Shown one piece after another: positions 18,401 through 25,789 of a DNA stretch of 64,000 nt. The stretch covers positions 1 to 64,000 of the forward strand of contig JAFABV010000035.1 in assembly GCA_023425865.1 (NCBI GenBank), read 5' to 3'. Numbering within the stretch: position 1 is the stretch's first letter; each line of letters begins with the position of its first letter. The notes under the pieces were generated by a model, which made no database searches, was not told the origin of the DNA, and was given only the letters and a program-made list of their open reading frames with translations. The stretch comes from Bacteroidota bacterium (GTDB lineage Bacteria > Bacteroidota > Bacteroidia > Bacteroidales > Bacteroidaceae). The translations under genes were made by a program, and so were the position numbers.

Positions 18401-18740
18401 TTTCGTATACAATCTCATTTACTTTAATCCAACGCATTTGAGGAATCAAACCCTTAGAGCATGGAACGACATCATTGTCAGTCAAATTTGAAAGATATGA
18501 TTTCGTTATGATGTAGTCAAATGAACGGATAGCTTTCGAGAACTCTTTTTCAATCTTTGAAGAATTCTCTTTATAAATTTCAGTGGGTGAGTCTGTAGTC
18601 TTGGGAACTTCTTTTGTGATTCCAGAAACACAATTCGTCGTAACACCCCGTTCATTTTGATCTTGACATTTAGTCTCCATTGCGTTCTTTTTCATGGATG
18701 ATATCAATTCAGTATTTCTGTGATTTCTTCTTACTACCAT
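15462..18740 (-). CDS. HerA/VirB4-like ATPase (DUF87-type), 1092 residues
   Basis: The C-terminal half is a HerA-like motor: Walker A GSTGSGKSNTMYLIL near residue 578, then MVVEPAKGEYKHIFG, Walker B VTILEEAHNLLKK near 810, and a sensor region GEGFIIVDQSPSLLDSS with MALPEDNDRTVAGK. The N-terminal half holds an alpha/beta region and a striking Ser/Thr-rich stretch (about residues 280-390, e.g. KTVTTGTSYSKSHTEGSSYT), then a helical segment before the motor. HerA-FtsK ATPases pump DNA or proteins, or act as hexameric rings in defence systems. No membrane segment is obvious, so it would be cytoplasmic or recruited, perhaps by the small membrane protein encoded 1 bp upstream. It is placed between that gene and the toxin gene in a tight operon. 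Confidence 0.85.
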   Translation of the reverse strand: MVVRRNHRNTELISSMKKNAMETKCQDQNERGVTTNCVSGITKEVPKTTDSPTEIYKENSSKIEKEFSKAIRSFDYIITKSYLSNLTDNDVVPCSKGLIPQMRWIKVNEIVYEKNEFFVDKLSMLYNALHSSAHNVCFLLRRGYCKENKSAVEIFIGTADAECNEVKNISGDILQRGLKGLFPGVSTEISCDIAQELNASLNENVAISCVSGVASLRKDDKKERFVQGLEKLIDSTNGLTFAVCFVAERVEDSECSSILSNYESLHSAIAPMAEMQLSFSQNETRGINETSSKTFTETVGSSLSKTVTTGTSYSKSHTEGSSYTYNETYGDTDSSSCIVLSNSENYSETFGITTNTSETEAKTSNESLSDQEAINRASAEATLQGSGSHTDKQNGITQQITLQDRRVKHYQDLLDKEIERLQTALPYGLWSMATYFIAKDDTTAAALAGLYKGCIVGDDSNSQVFTVNNWSKNDTNTKVIAQHLIACQHPRFLLPSNIEVSSGSLVSSKELAIHMSLPQNSVPGILVREETSFGREVKSNLEFTERNSINIGNILHLGEEYKLPVRLSTEELSKHMFVTGSTGSGKSNTMYLILSELKQRGIKFMVVEPAKGEYKHIFGNDEDVTVYSNSPKCGKFLQINPFAFPYKSIDLLEHVDRLVEIFNACWPMYAAMPSVLKKSIVSAYEHCGWDLLLSENKYKKGNDPVFPTIDDVLSCLKEYINNSEYSDETKGDYKGALETRLSDLDTGLLGLVFSGDPIPDDDLFNHNSIIDLSRIGSAETKALIMGFMVMKLNEFRMSEDGMNRSLNHVTILEEAHNLLKKTSTEQNQESANLAGKSVEMISNSIAEMRTYGEGFIIVDQSPSLLDSSAIRNTNTKIVMALPEDNDRTVAGKSMALSDNQIEQIARQNVGEAIVYQNSWEEAVQCQIKEYNFDRNSRYTKHYPIPIIAQRVVRAEILNFLLYKLVRNNVDFQQVAEFVEEDTMPSSLRIRLLEMLREYRDKETVLLWEKKYFSRLMAIVAEYLNIDTEVIKIKRLIISIKDIPKYRILFDDLLLSKIQGMVDLRTLFYIEQGYSKTMRPELYEQWKDTFKIS

Positions 18741-18741
18741 A

Positions 18742-19497
18742 TCAAAAACTATCTAAAATATTATTAGAATAGGCCTCCGCATTTTGAAGATATGAAACTG
18801 CCGACCTGGTTAAAGTTGTGATAAGCTCTTGCTTATACATCTTAAGTCTTTCTTCTAACTCGCATATTTGAATATCAATCTGCTGGCGTTTGTTCTTTTT
18901 CTGGTATTTAACTACTGCATATACTGCAGCGATACCTATAAGTTCAGCAGCAATTACCACTATCGGATTACCAAATATTAGCCATCCCTTTGCACAAGTA
19001 GTACCAGCGGCCGAATGTGGAGCAACTTGCACAGCGCCAGCCATAGCTTGGGTCACGACTGATGCAGTTTGAGATGCCAAATGTGATTTACAAACACCAT
19101 ACGCTGTTCCTAATGCCACAGTTCCTAATGCTCCAACTGCAATCGCCTTTTTATTCAGATTTGCGACATACTCTTCATACGATTCTACGATATCGTCAGG
19201 ATACATAGGAAGTTCCGCCTTGAATGGATTTTGATCTACCCATTTCTTTAGAAGGATTTCATATCCATGATCAACATCAGTAAACTTAATCTTTTGAGAT
19301 GTTTCTGCATCAGAGTGAATAGTCATCCAGTATTCACTTACACCAAACGAATACTTTTCAATAGCAATTTCTACAATATCCTTGACTGCATCAAATGAAT
19401 CTGATATTGTATTTACATTAACATTTTGAAGCAATTGAAAGCATCTCATCGAAATATCAGTTGAGATTGCTTCGTAATCTATAATTGGTTGCACCAT
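18742..19497 (-). CDS. Membrane protein with central hydrophobic hairpin, operon partner of dynamin and HerA genes
   Basis: Not recognised as a named family. The 251-residue protein has a soluble N-terminal part of about 115 residues. Two small-residue-rich hydrophobic stretches follow, at about 118-135 (AIAVGALGTVALGTAYG) and about 175-195 (GNPIVVIAAELIGIAAVYAV). The end is a charged coiled-coil-like segment (KNKRQQIDIQICELEERLKM). This layout suggests a membrane hairpin with both ends in the cytoplasm. The start lies 8 bp after the dynamin stop and the stop is 1 bp before the HerA start, so all three are almost certainly translated from one message. A role as membrane anchor for the ATPase or GTPase is inferred. 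Confidence 0.8.
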   Translation of the reverse strand: MVQPIIDYEAISTDISMRCFQLLQNVNVNTISDSFDAVKDIVEIAIEKYSFGVSEYWMTIHSDAETSQKIKFTDVDHGYEILLKKWVDQNPFKAELPMYPDDIVESYEEYVANLNKKAIAVGALGTVALGTAYGVCKSHLASQTASVVTQAMAGAVQVAPHSAAGTTCAKGWLIFGNPIVVIAAELIGIAAVYAVVKYQKKNKRQQIDIQICELEERLKMYKQELITTLTRSAVSYLQNAEAYSNNILDSF

Positions 19498-19505
19498 AAT
19501 TAGTA

Positions 19506-21515
19506 TTAGGCTATTGTGTTCATAAATTGAGTCATAATCGCGATATCTTCTTTTGCTTCTGCCTTCATGTTGTTTAACTGACCAACATCAGACACCTCGA
19601 ACTTACGCTCCAATTCTAACAAATGTTTCTCTTGGTCCTCAATAGCTTGCTGTAAGGACCTGTTTACTTGACTAATATATGAATTAACCTCCTTTTGTAG
19701 ATCTTGTTTGAAGTTGGTAGCCTCTAGTCTAATATGACGAATGGTCTCACTTCGAAATAAACGAAGTTTTTTTTCTTTATCGACATCACCCTTTGCATGT
19801 ATCGTGTACTCTTCATAGTGATCACAGCAAATACCTGGCACTTTTCTGGTCGCTTTTATATCTTCTTTATGTGTTGAATCTTCTGTAGCCCCTTTCTCGA
19901 TTTGATCAAAGTCGGGTCTTTTGAAAAACACTTTGCTGTTTCTGACCTGCACAAACTTGTTAAATTCAGCTTTCATCTCCGCAAATAATGTAGCCTTTTT
20001 CTCGTCTACTAAATCATAGAGATTTATAGCTTCTCGACGAATATCTTTAAAAGAGGTATCCTCTTTATTTATAAAATCATTTGTTCTTTGTTCGATAAAA
20101 CTGAATCTTTCCGATACCGACTCTTTGCTGAACATTCTCCGAATAGAACCGAGGGTTAGATTCTTTTGTAACTCCGCATCTTTTAAAGCTTGTATTTGGC
20201 CCTGCATCGCAGCGGTTCCACTTTGAAGCAGGGCGATGTCGTTTTTTTTGTGGTCAATACATAAATTTATATCTTCGCGTATCGTCTTCAGAAATTCATT
20301 AAATGCATCTGTTTTTTCCTTTTTAACAAATTCGTCTAATACGTTACGAAGTTTATCAAATCCCGACCAATTCTGAACCATCGCAAGCATGTTTTCATTA
20401 TTGATATTTTGCCCTGAATCTTCAAGTGTATCCTCTATATCTCGTAACAGTGCACGACATATCTTCCACGTCTGCTCATTCCAAGAAGAATCTGGCGCCG
20501 GCCTGGTTTTAGTCAAAGATAAGATATCTTTATGTTCTGTAGTTACATATCGATACAAATATTCCATTAAGTTATCTACTGCAATTAGTCGATCATTCTT
20601 GATACCGTAAGGATCAACAAAAAGAGCTTTTGCTTTATGCATATATTCCTCTTCATTATCTTGAAATGACTGGGCTGCAGCATTGGTAACAACAAAGAAT
20701 ATTCGTTTTTTTGCATCATCAGATAAGGTCTTGAAGATATCCTTAACAAAATCATTAATACTTTTATCTTCAATATTATCAGTTCCTTTATGAAGGAACA
20801 TGATGGCATCAACATTATTACCCCCATTTTCATATTTGGCTGTTAAGAAACTAATAGTTTCCATGTCTATGCCACCCACAGCCTCTACCCCTGGTGTATC
20901 TACAATGCGCCATCCTTTACAGTCCTCTGGTAAGGGATATTTTACCGTTACTTCTTTTGCCACTTTTGGCTTGGGATGGCTTTCAATGTATTGTTCGAGC
21001 TTCTTCTTATCGATTGACCTACAAGAGGTTTCCTCCAAACCTTTGATAATTTGGGGATCACAAATCTTTGTTTTGTTCCACCCCTTAATAATCAATTTAT
21101 TAATATCGTTAATAGGTAAAGAACTATACTGGTCTTCTATTGCTACTATTTTGCCCAATTTACCAGATATATCTCCTTTTTTGATTTCTTTATGTCCATC
21201 TCCATATATTATTTCAATAGACTCTTCTTCTGCATATTCTATTTTTGTTAGTATGCATGTAGTCTGGAAATGACCAGTAGGAAGAATATTTTTATTACCA
21301 AGGAACGCATTAATAAATGTGGATTTTCCTGCACTCATTTTACCTACAACAGCAAGGGTAAAATGACCTTTTACAAAGGGAGCCGCTTTGCGTTCCACAG
21401 AAGCACTCAAGCCAACATCTTTAATATTAGCTTTTTTGCGCACTCTCTTGTATTCTTCCAAAGCCTTAAGTACTTGTATTCTGTACTCCATGAATTGATT
21501 GTTCTTCATCTCCAA
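19506..21515 (-). CDS. Dynamin-like GTPase, first gene of the toxin/HerA operon
   Basis: A 669-residue protein of the bacterial dynamin family. It has P-loop GKMSAGKST (residues 58-66), a switch threonine region GHFQTTCILTKI, G3 DTPGVEA near residue 208, and VVTNAAAQ where G4 is expected (not the canonical NKxD). A long helical stalk-like C-terminal half follows, with coiled-coil segments near the end (EDQEKHLLELERKFEV). A second hydrophobic paddle is not obvious. Bacterial dynamins remodel membranes or sense membrane damage, and some are anti-phage proteins. It opens an operon with gaps of 8, 1, 3 and 10 bp down to the immunity gene. Low GC relative to the hyd and gcv operons suggests horizontal acquisition. 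Confidence 0.88.
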   Translation of the reverse strand: MEMKNNQFMEYRIQVLKALEEYKRVRKKANIKDVGLSASVERKAAPFVKGHFTLAVVGKMSAGKSTFINAFLGNKNILPTGHFQTTCILTKIEYAEEESIEIIYGDGHKEIKKGDISGKLGKIVAIEDQYSSLPINDINKLIIKGWNKTKICDPQIIKGLEETSCRSIDKKKLEQYIESHPKPKVAKEVTVKYPLPEDCKGWRIVDTPGVEAVGGIDMETISFLTAKYENGGNNVDAIMFLHKGTDNIEDKSINDFVKDIFKTLSDDAKKRIFFVVTNAAAQSFQDNEEEYMHKAKALFVDPYGIKNDRLIAVDNLMEYLYRYVTTEHKDILSLTKTRPAPDSSWNEQTWKICRALLRDIEDTLEDSGQNINNENMLAMVQNWSGFDKLRNVLDEFVKKEKTDAFNEFLKTIREDINLCIDHKKNDIALLQSGTAAMQGQIQALKDAELQKNLTLGSIRRMFSKESVSERFSFIEQRTNDFINKEDTSFKDIRREAINLYDLVDEKKATLFAEMKAEFNKFVQVRNSKVFFKRPDFDQIEKGATEDSTHKEDIKATRKVPGICCDHYEEYTIHAKGDVDKEKKLRLFRSETIRHIRLEATNFKQDLQKEVNSYISQVNRSLQQAIEDQEKHLLELERKFEVSDVGQLNNMKAEAKEDIAIMTQFMNTIA

Positions 21516-21591
21516 TGTTTATTTACTCGTTGTATTATTTCAGTCAAATGACGATGTTTTTCTACAAGAATACCATCTATAAATGGGGTAT

Positions 21592-21720
21592 AAATAGTCT
21601 CGCGCTCCTGGATGTGCGACACGGGGTTGGGAATCATGGTGCCTGGCTGTTCATGCCGGGTTCGATGAGCATCCCCTCGGCATGCTTCGACATTCTCACG
21701 GTGATGTTATATAATGCCAT
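21592..21720 (-). pseudogene. Frameshifted relic of the 73-aa small gene found at 24334-24555
   Basis: Read leftward from 21720, the sequence encodes MALYNITVRMSK followed by HAEGMLIEPGMNS, closely matching the start of the 73-residue protein encoded at 24334-24555 (MSLYKITVRMSK, RAEGMLIEPGM). A net 4-bp deletion after GM shifts the frame and brings a stop at AP. The nucleotide match continues beyond it (CCCGTGTCGCACATCCAGGA, compared with CCCGTGTCACACATCCAGGA) and ends near 21592. It lies 77 bp upstream of the dynamin start, in the same orientation. The intact copy is likewise first in its module. Confidence 0.85.
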
Positions 21721-21915
21721 ACTGTGTTAGATGGTTGATAATTTTTGTTGTAGATTGTGATTAAGATTATTAGCCATTGCAAGTTTAACTATTTTTTTTA
21801 CATACACCAAATAAATTGGCGTTCTTTTTACTTCCAAGATGAAATTTGTTGCAAAAAGTAGCATTTAGACAGTTGGGAAGCATCATTATGTTCATAAATA
21901 ACCTCGCCCGTCACA

Positions 21916-21949
21916 AGTATGCCCCTCTGAGTTGATGAGGGGCATTCTT
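21916..21949. terminator. Hairpin downstream of the zinc-ribbon gene
   Basis: ATGCCCCTC at 21919-21927 pairs with GAGGGGCAT at 21937-21945, extended by CAAG/CTTG with one mismatch. It follows the leftward zinc-ribbon gene by about 20 bp. There is no strong U-tract. The rest of 21721-21968 is AT-rich, with nothing recognised. Confidence 0.4.
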
Positions 21950-21968
21950 GTGTGGGAGGGCATTTGGA

Positions 21969-22154
21969 CTACTCGTAAAGAAATGAATGCTTACACCTTA
22001 GGCACTTAAACTTGACAGGGAGTCTACCGCCATCCATAGCAACCAACCAGCTGAATTTGTCTTCATTTACAACTCCTTTATTGATAGATATACCACCACA
22101 TTTAGGACATTTCATAAACCACTTGGTTGTTGAAGGAAAAGATGCTATACACAT
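21969..22154 (-). CDS. Small zinc-ribbon-like protein
   Basis: A 61-residue frame with two CxxC pairs (CPKCGG and CLRCKHSF) about 30 residues apart, the spacing of a zinc ribbon. Translation may start at 22154 or, more economically, at the internal ATG at 22115 (MKCPKCGG). It lies alone between the two modules of the accessory island, on the same strand. No function can be given; the cysteine pairs are the main reason to think it is real. Confidence 0.5.
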   Translation of the reverse strand: MCIASFPSTTKWFMKCPKCGGISINKGVVNEDKFSWLVAMDGGRLPVKFKCLRCKHSFLYE

Positions 22155-22314
22155 AATACTATATGTTTATGGTTTTACTTTCTATTTAAATAATCATCCG
22201 TTTTGTTGAAAGGTCATCGTTATATTAGCACGATGCTCTTTGGCGACGGCATTCTACTTATCGACCATGCTCCATTGGGGTGGCGTATGCAGTTTAGCGG
22301 ATTGCCCATTGTTA

Positions 22315-23799
22315 TCAGAAGACGATGATCCAAGTCACCATTGCGATGAGAATGAGATATGCCAACCATCCAGATCCGGTCTTGACGTCTTCCCAACCTG
22401 AGCCATCTGACACGATGTCAATGGTTTCGCTACCCAGAACTGAGGCGCCTATCAGTGCGCCTATCAAAGTGCCAATGGGTGCGAAGAACGCCGAACCAAG
22501 TAAACCACCTATGAAGGCGCCTAAGATAGTCATGAAGAATTTTTCGTTTAATTTTTGGAGTTTATTCTTCACCTTTTGCTCACCTGCTAACCGATTCATC
22601 AAATTCTTCGTATGGAGTTGCAGTTCTTGCATCTTATATTCATATTTTACCCAGAAATCCTGAATCACGGACTTTGCCCTCCACGCCGCAACCAAGGCCG
22701 CTATACCTACCGCTGTCCACGTTATCCATTCCGCATCAATATCGGCTGAGGCATATTTGTAACACAAATAGGTAAATAGGATCACATTCAACACTATGGC
22801 AATGAATCTTAACTTCCTTTTCCCATTGAGGCTCATGAATTCTCCATTTAATGTAATGTATTGGTTGTAAGCAGGGTTGTTCATCAGGGCACGTTTCAGA
22901 CAAGACGGATTGTTATCGTCATCGTCAAGACCTGGCAATTCTCCACTCTCGTGCGGCCTAACAGCAAGATAGGTCGCCATAAGCTGTTTGTCCAGAATAA
23001 GTGGAACAGACTCTTTCAAATAATCCGTATCATCCTCGATATCTTCCGAATTATCATTAAGGGCCTCGATAATGAAATCCATTTCATCGACGGTTTCCGC
23101 AGCTGTGCTATTGAACAAACACGAGAATACGATTTCTCTGTTGATATCTCCATAATCGGGCATCACCCCTTTGCCAATCTCGCCATGTACCCAGTATTTA
23201 TATTCCTCCTGCAGGTATTGCATCATCCTATGATGATAAAGTGAGGTCCTGAGCATATTCACGGAGGTGACTATTGGCTGTTGGATGTTATTGGCAAAAC
23301 TTTCGAAGTTCGTCATATTGGAGCCATTGGACGAAAGGTCTATAGCCTCTACCTGATTCTGCAAGTTCTGCCAGTTGAGATCACAAATCTTGCTGGTTTG
23401 CTCAACAAACTTGTCGATGAACTTCATTTTCCTCCCAGCTTCTTTCCGGAGGTTATTGAGGATGGTTTGCAGTGTTAGCTTGGCTTTGACAGCGTTGATC
23501 AGATTTCCGACACCTCTTGTCGCAAATCCTACGGTCACCAATGCGAGTTCCACAATTTCGTCATCGGTCAGTTCATCATCATTTTTCTTGCTGTGTGTGG
23601 CCCGGCTGTCGTATTCTTCCGCCATATTGAAGAAGAAATCGGCAATATTTCCGAAGGCGTCATCTATCGCCTTAAACTCATTGAAGATTCCAGAACAAAA
23701 CTGATCAATCTGCTTGAATATCTCGTACTGAGCCTCTTGGGTGGTGATACTTCTCCCATTCTCAGAGGTGGAAGAGTAAGTGGATGCATGATTAGCCAT
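22315..23799 (-). CDS. Unknown 494-residue membrane protein with C-terminal glycine-zipper segments
   Basis: Not recognised. The first ~320 residues are soluble, largely helical and acidic (ELTDDEIVELALV; SEDIEDDTDYLKES). The C-terminal third has a hydrophobic pair around 325-365 (FIAIVLNVILFTYLCYKYA; WITWTAVGIAALVAAW), a short coiled-coil-like linker, a glycine-zipper stretch GAFIGGLLGSAFFAPIG continuing GTLIGALIGASVLG, and a terminal helix AYLILIAMVTWIIVF. Glycine zippers pack or insert into membranes and are seen in pore-formers and in anchors. It is preceded at 74 bp by the coiled-coil gene and faces the same way as the dynamin/HerA operon. It may be the membrane effector or anchor of this module, but that is inference. 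Confidence 0.8.
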   Translation of the reverse strand: MANHASTYSSTSENGRSITTQEAQYEIFKQIDQFCSGIFNEFKAIDDAFGNIADFFFNMAEEYDSRATHSKKNDDELTDDEIVELALVTVGFATRGVGNLINAVKAKLTLQTILNNLRKEAGRKMKFIDKFVEQTSKICDLNWQNLQNQVEAIDLSSNGSNMTNFESFANNIQQPIVTSVNMLRTSLYHHRMMQYLQEEYKYWVHGEIGKGVMPDYGDINREIVFSCLFNSTAAETVDEMDFIIEALNDNSEDIEDDTDYLKESVPLILDKQLMATYLAVRPHESGELPGLDDDDNNPSCLKRALMNNPAYNQYITLNGEFMSLNGKRKLRFIAIVLNVILFTYLCYKYASADIDAEWITWTAVGIAALVAAWRAKSVIQDFWVKYEYKMQELQLHTKNLMNRLAGEQKVKNKLQKLNEKFFMTILGAFIGGLLGSAFFAPIGTLIGALIGASVLGSETIDIVSDGSGWEDVKTGSGWLAYLILIAMVTWIIVF

Positions 23800-23873
23800 A
23801 GTTGGTTACGCGTATAGGTTATTTGCTTTCGTAGTTGGGTTTGTCGAGTGATCCATACTTCCCCTTATCATGG

Positions 23874-24284
23874 TTAAAGGTTCATTAAGAGGTGCAATTC
23901 CGTAAGATATTGATTCTGCAGATTCGACATATTGGTGAGCAGTACATTTCTAAACTGTACATCTTGATCAGAATTTGCAGGCATATTGATGAACTGGTTG
24001 GATATCGACAGTATTTGGTCCAACATCTTAGAGAGGCGGTCTTGTGTCTTGTCGGCAAGTCGGGTAAACTTCTCGAGATTGTACTCCTTTTCCATCGCGA
24101 ACTTCTGCAGTTCGGCAATGCGCTCAGTCTGCAGCATCTTGATTTCTTTATAAGCAGATATAAACTCTCCCATGTGCTCTCCCACGTTTTGTACAAGGTG
24201 AGGCACTATTTCGTTGTGCAGCATTTGCATCAGTTCATCGTTCCTCGATAAACTGATTTCATAATTTTCTGTATTGTTTTCCAT
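23874..24284 (-). CDS. Small all-helical coiled-coil protein
   Basis: Not recognised. The 136-residue protein is helical throughout with heptad-like spacing (IKMLQTERIAELQKFAMEKE; KTQDRLSKMLDQILSISNQF). It has no cysteine, no signal peptide and no membrane segment. It is located between the 73-aa gene (49 bp upstream) and the 494-aa membrane protein gene (74 bp downstream), so it is probably co-transcribed with both. An adaptor or chaperone-like role would fit its size, but nothing in the sequence shows it. Confidence 0.75.
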   Translation of the reverse strand: MENNTENYEISLSRNDELMQMLHNEIVPHLVQNVGEHMGEFISAYKEIKMLQTERIAELQKFAMEKEYNLEKFTRLADKTQDRLSKMLDQILSISNQFINMPANSDQDVQFRNVLLTNMSNLQNQYLTELHLLMNL

Positions 24285-24333
24285 AACGCTTTGTTTTACA
24301 ATATGATGTTAGTTACCGAAGCGGGTGCATTAT

Positions 24334-24555
24334 TTACCCCACCCTCTCCTCCTTCAGGTACGCGGGGTTCAGCGCACCCATCTTCTTGAGGTCTACGCCA
24401 AAGTTGTTTTTGAAGAGCGTGTTTATTTTCTCGCGCTCCTGGATGTGTGACACGGGATTGGGGATCATGGTGGCGAGCTGTACGCTCATGCCGGGCTCGA
24501 TGAGCATGCCCTCGGCACGCTTCGACATTCTCACGGTGATTTTGTACAAAGACAT
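24334..24555 (-). CDS. 73-residue conserved small protein (possibly DUF6140 family)
   Basis: The sequence MSLYKITVRMSKRAEGMLIE, then PGMSVQL and, near the end, NNFGVDLKKMGALNPAYLKE, resembles a small Bacteroidota family that I recall as DUF6140; the name is tentative. It is predicted to be a compact beta-rich domain with a helical end, cytoplasmic. It is the first gene after the structured, terminator-like region at 24601-24773 and heads the module of coiled-coil and 494-aa proteins. A frameshifted second copy heads the dynamin module. That repeated placement as lead gene suggests a regulatory or accessory role for these modules. Confidence 0.75.
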   Translation of the reverse strand: MSLYKITVRMSKRAEGMLIEPGMSVQLATMIPNPVSHIQEREKINTLFKNNFGVDLKKMGALNPAYLKEERVG

Positions 24556-24600
24556 ATTGGGTTAGGTTATAGTTAGACACTACCATTGCCATCACGGGGA

Positions 24601-24773
24601 AAAGAAAAAGGGCATGGCCGCTTTATCTTTATTTATCCGGTCTGGTTCTGGAAAATACCAAGGAGTCAAAATAAAGTAAAGACAGTCCATGCCCCCGTAT
24701 AGGACAGGGGCACAGAACCTGCCTAAACTCGATTACTGACGACTCCTTTGTTGAATTTTCCAGATTTAACCGG
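24601..24773 (-). promoter_or_regulatory. Structured leader or small RNA with terminator and competing antiterminator
   Basis: On the leftward strand a long hairpin (arms 24669-24694 and 24610-24634, closed by CCATGCCC/GGGCATGG) is followed by TTTTTCTTT, a convincing intrinsic terminator, 46 bp before the 73-aa gene. The loop arm 24648-24667 (CTGGAAAATACCAAGGAGTC on the + strand) is complementary to 24741-24763, and CCGGT at 24637-24641 to ACCGG at 24769-24773. This pairing would break the terminator. A third hairpin GCCCC...GGGGC (about 24691-24712) overlaps the terminator's arm. The layout suggests an attenuator, or a pseudoknotted small RNA. An open frame at 24766-24960 on the same strand is probably not a gene. 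No other feature was seen in 24774-24928. Confidence 0.55.
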
Positions 24774-24928
24774 GTCGAATAACCTCGTTTGCAAGTTTTG
24801 CGCATCGGGCGGTCAGCGACTCATTCGCGGCACCGCAGGATAGATAACGCAAAAATAGGGATTTATCTTGAATAGACAAAAGAAATGAACAAAAAATAAA
24901 ATTCATGATACTCATTTTTGTCAAGTTA

Positions 24929-25612
24929 TTATTTTGATGATTCGTCCAATGCCATGGCAAGGTATTTCTTCAATATCGGCAGCGTGCCGTTCCAGGCGCT
25001 TGAGGAGGGATGGAAGGGATTGACGATGGCTATGGGATGGTCGTGGCCCGGCACAAGAATGTGGCAGAGATACCATTCTGTTTCGTCCAGTTCCCTCAGT
25101 GACACGAGGTATGGGTTGTTTTCTTTCAAACTGGAATTGATGACGCATCCCCATACAATGACGATATCTGGCCGAAGTTCGTTGACGGTCTCGATGAAAG
25201 CCTCGAAGTCACGTACTGATATATCCGAAAATCGGGTTTCCCTGAAGGTGTCTGTGGCTCCCGGCAAGAAAAACTGGATGTAGTTGGTAAAAGCCAATCG
25301 ACTCCACGTCTCCTCGTAGCTCTCGGTCTGGGTGAACGCTTGCATGGCCTCGGCGAAGAGCCGGTAAGTGCGCGGCCTTTCTTCTACGCAATAAGACGGT
25401 TCGTTGCTCAGCCGTTTACCCACCTTTATATATATAGGGCAGATGGCATCGTAGGGCGACGAGTCTTTCCGGCCGACATCGGTGCATTGCCTGTAATAGA
25501 CGCAGTCGGCATGATCGCAATAGAAGCTGGCGCCCAGCACCAGTATTTTCTTTCCTCTTACACCCTCTTGGTAGCGAGTACCGACGAAGGGCTTGAACAT
25601 ACGACTTTGCAT
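24929..25612 (-). CDS. Uracil-DNA-glycosylase-like superfamily protein of unknown role
   Basis: The 227-residue protein begins FKPFVGTRYQEGVRGKKILV followed by LGASFYCDH, and ends with PIAIVNPFHPSSSAWN. The opening ILVLGxSxYC motif and the late NPxHPS motif are arranged as in uracil-DNA-glycosylase-fold proteins, where the first loop and the final HPS-like loop form the active site. Four cysteines cluster near the N-terminus (CDHADCVYYRQC), which might bind metal. The fold is reasonably supported; a DNA-repair activity is not, since many relatives are uncharacterised. Monocistronic, with its own promoter element upstream. Confidence 0.6.
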   Translation of the reverse strand: MQSRMFKPFVGTRYQEGVRGKKILVLGASFYCDHADCVYYRQCTDVGRKDSSPYDAICPIYIKVGKRLSNEPSYCVEERPRTYRLFAEAMQAFTQTESYEETWSRLAFTNYIQFFLPGATDTFRETRFSDISVRDFEAFIETVNELRPDIVIVWGCVINSSLKENNPYLVSLRELDETEWYLCHILVPGHDHPIAIVNPFHPSSSAWNGTLPILKKYLAMALDESSK

Positions 25613-25688
25613 ATCATTTCATGTTTACCTGATAGTATATTGGGCTGCGGCTTACCGTCTGCCGGCGCCCTCCTATCTGTTACGTCGG

Positions 25689-25696
25689 CAAAGATA
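25689..25696 (-). promoter_or_regulatory. Promoter -7 element for the UDG-like gene
   Basis: TATCTTTG on the minus strand matches TAnnTTTG, about 77 bp before the start codon. A well-spaced -33 TTTG was not found. Confidence 0.4.
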
Positions 25697-25789
25697 CGGT
25701 GGCGCAAACAACCAGCGGCTATACGTATAGTTGGATTTTTATCTTGCCCCCCACGGCGCTATCTTCACTTTCTTCGATACATTTAGACA

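Noticed and set aside
24766..24960. 64-codon minus-strand frame in the leader region
   Set aside because: No domain; it overlaps the end of the UDG-like gene and the structured region, and its 3' part coincides with the antiterminator arm.
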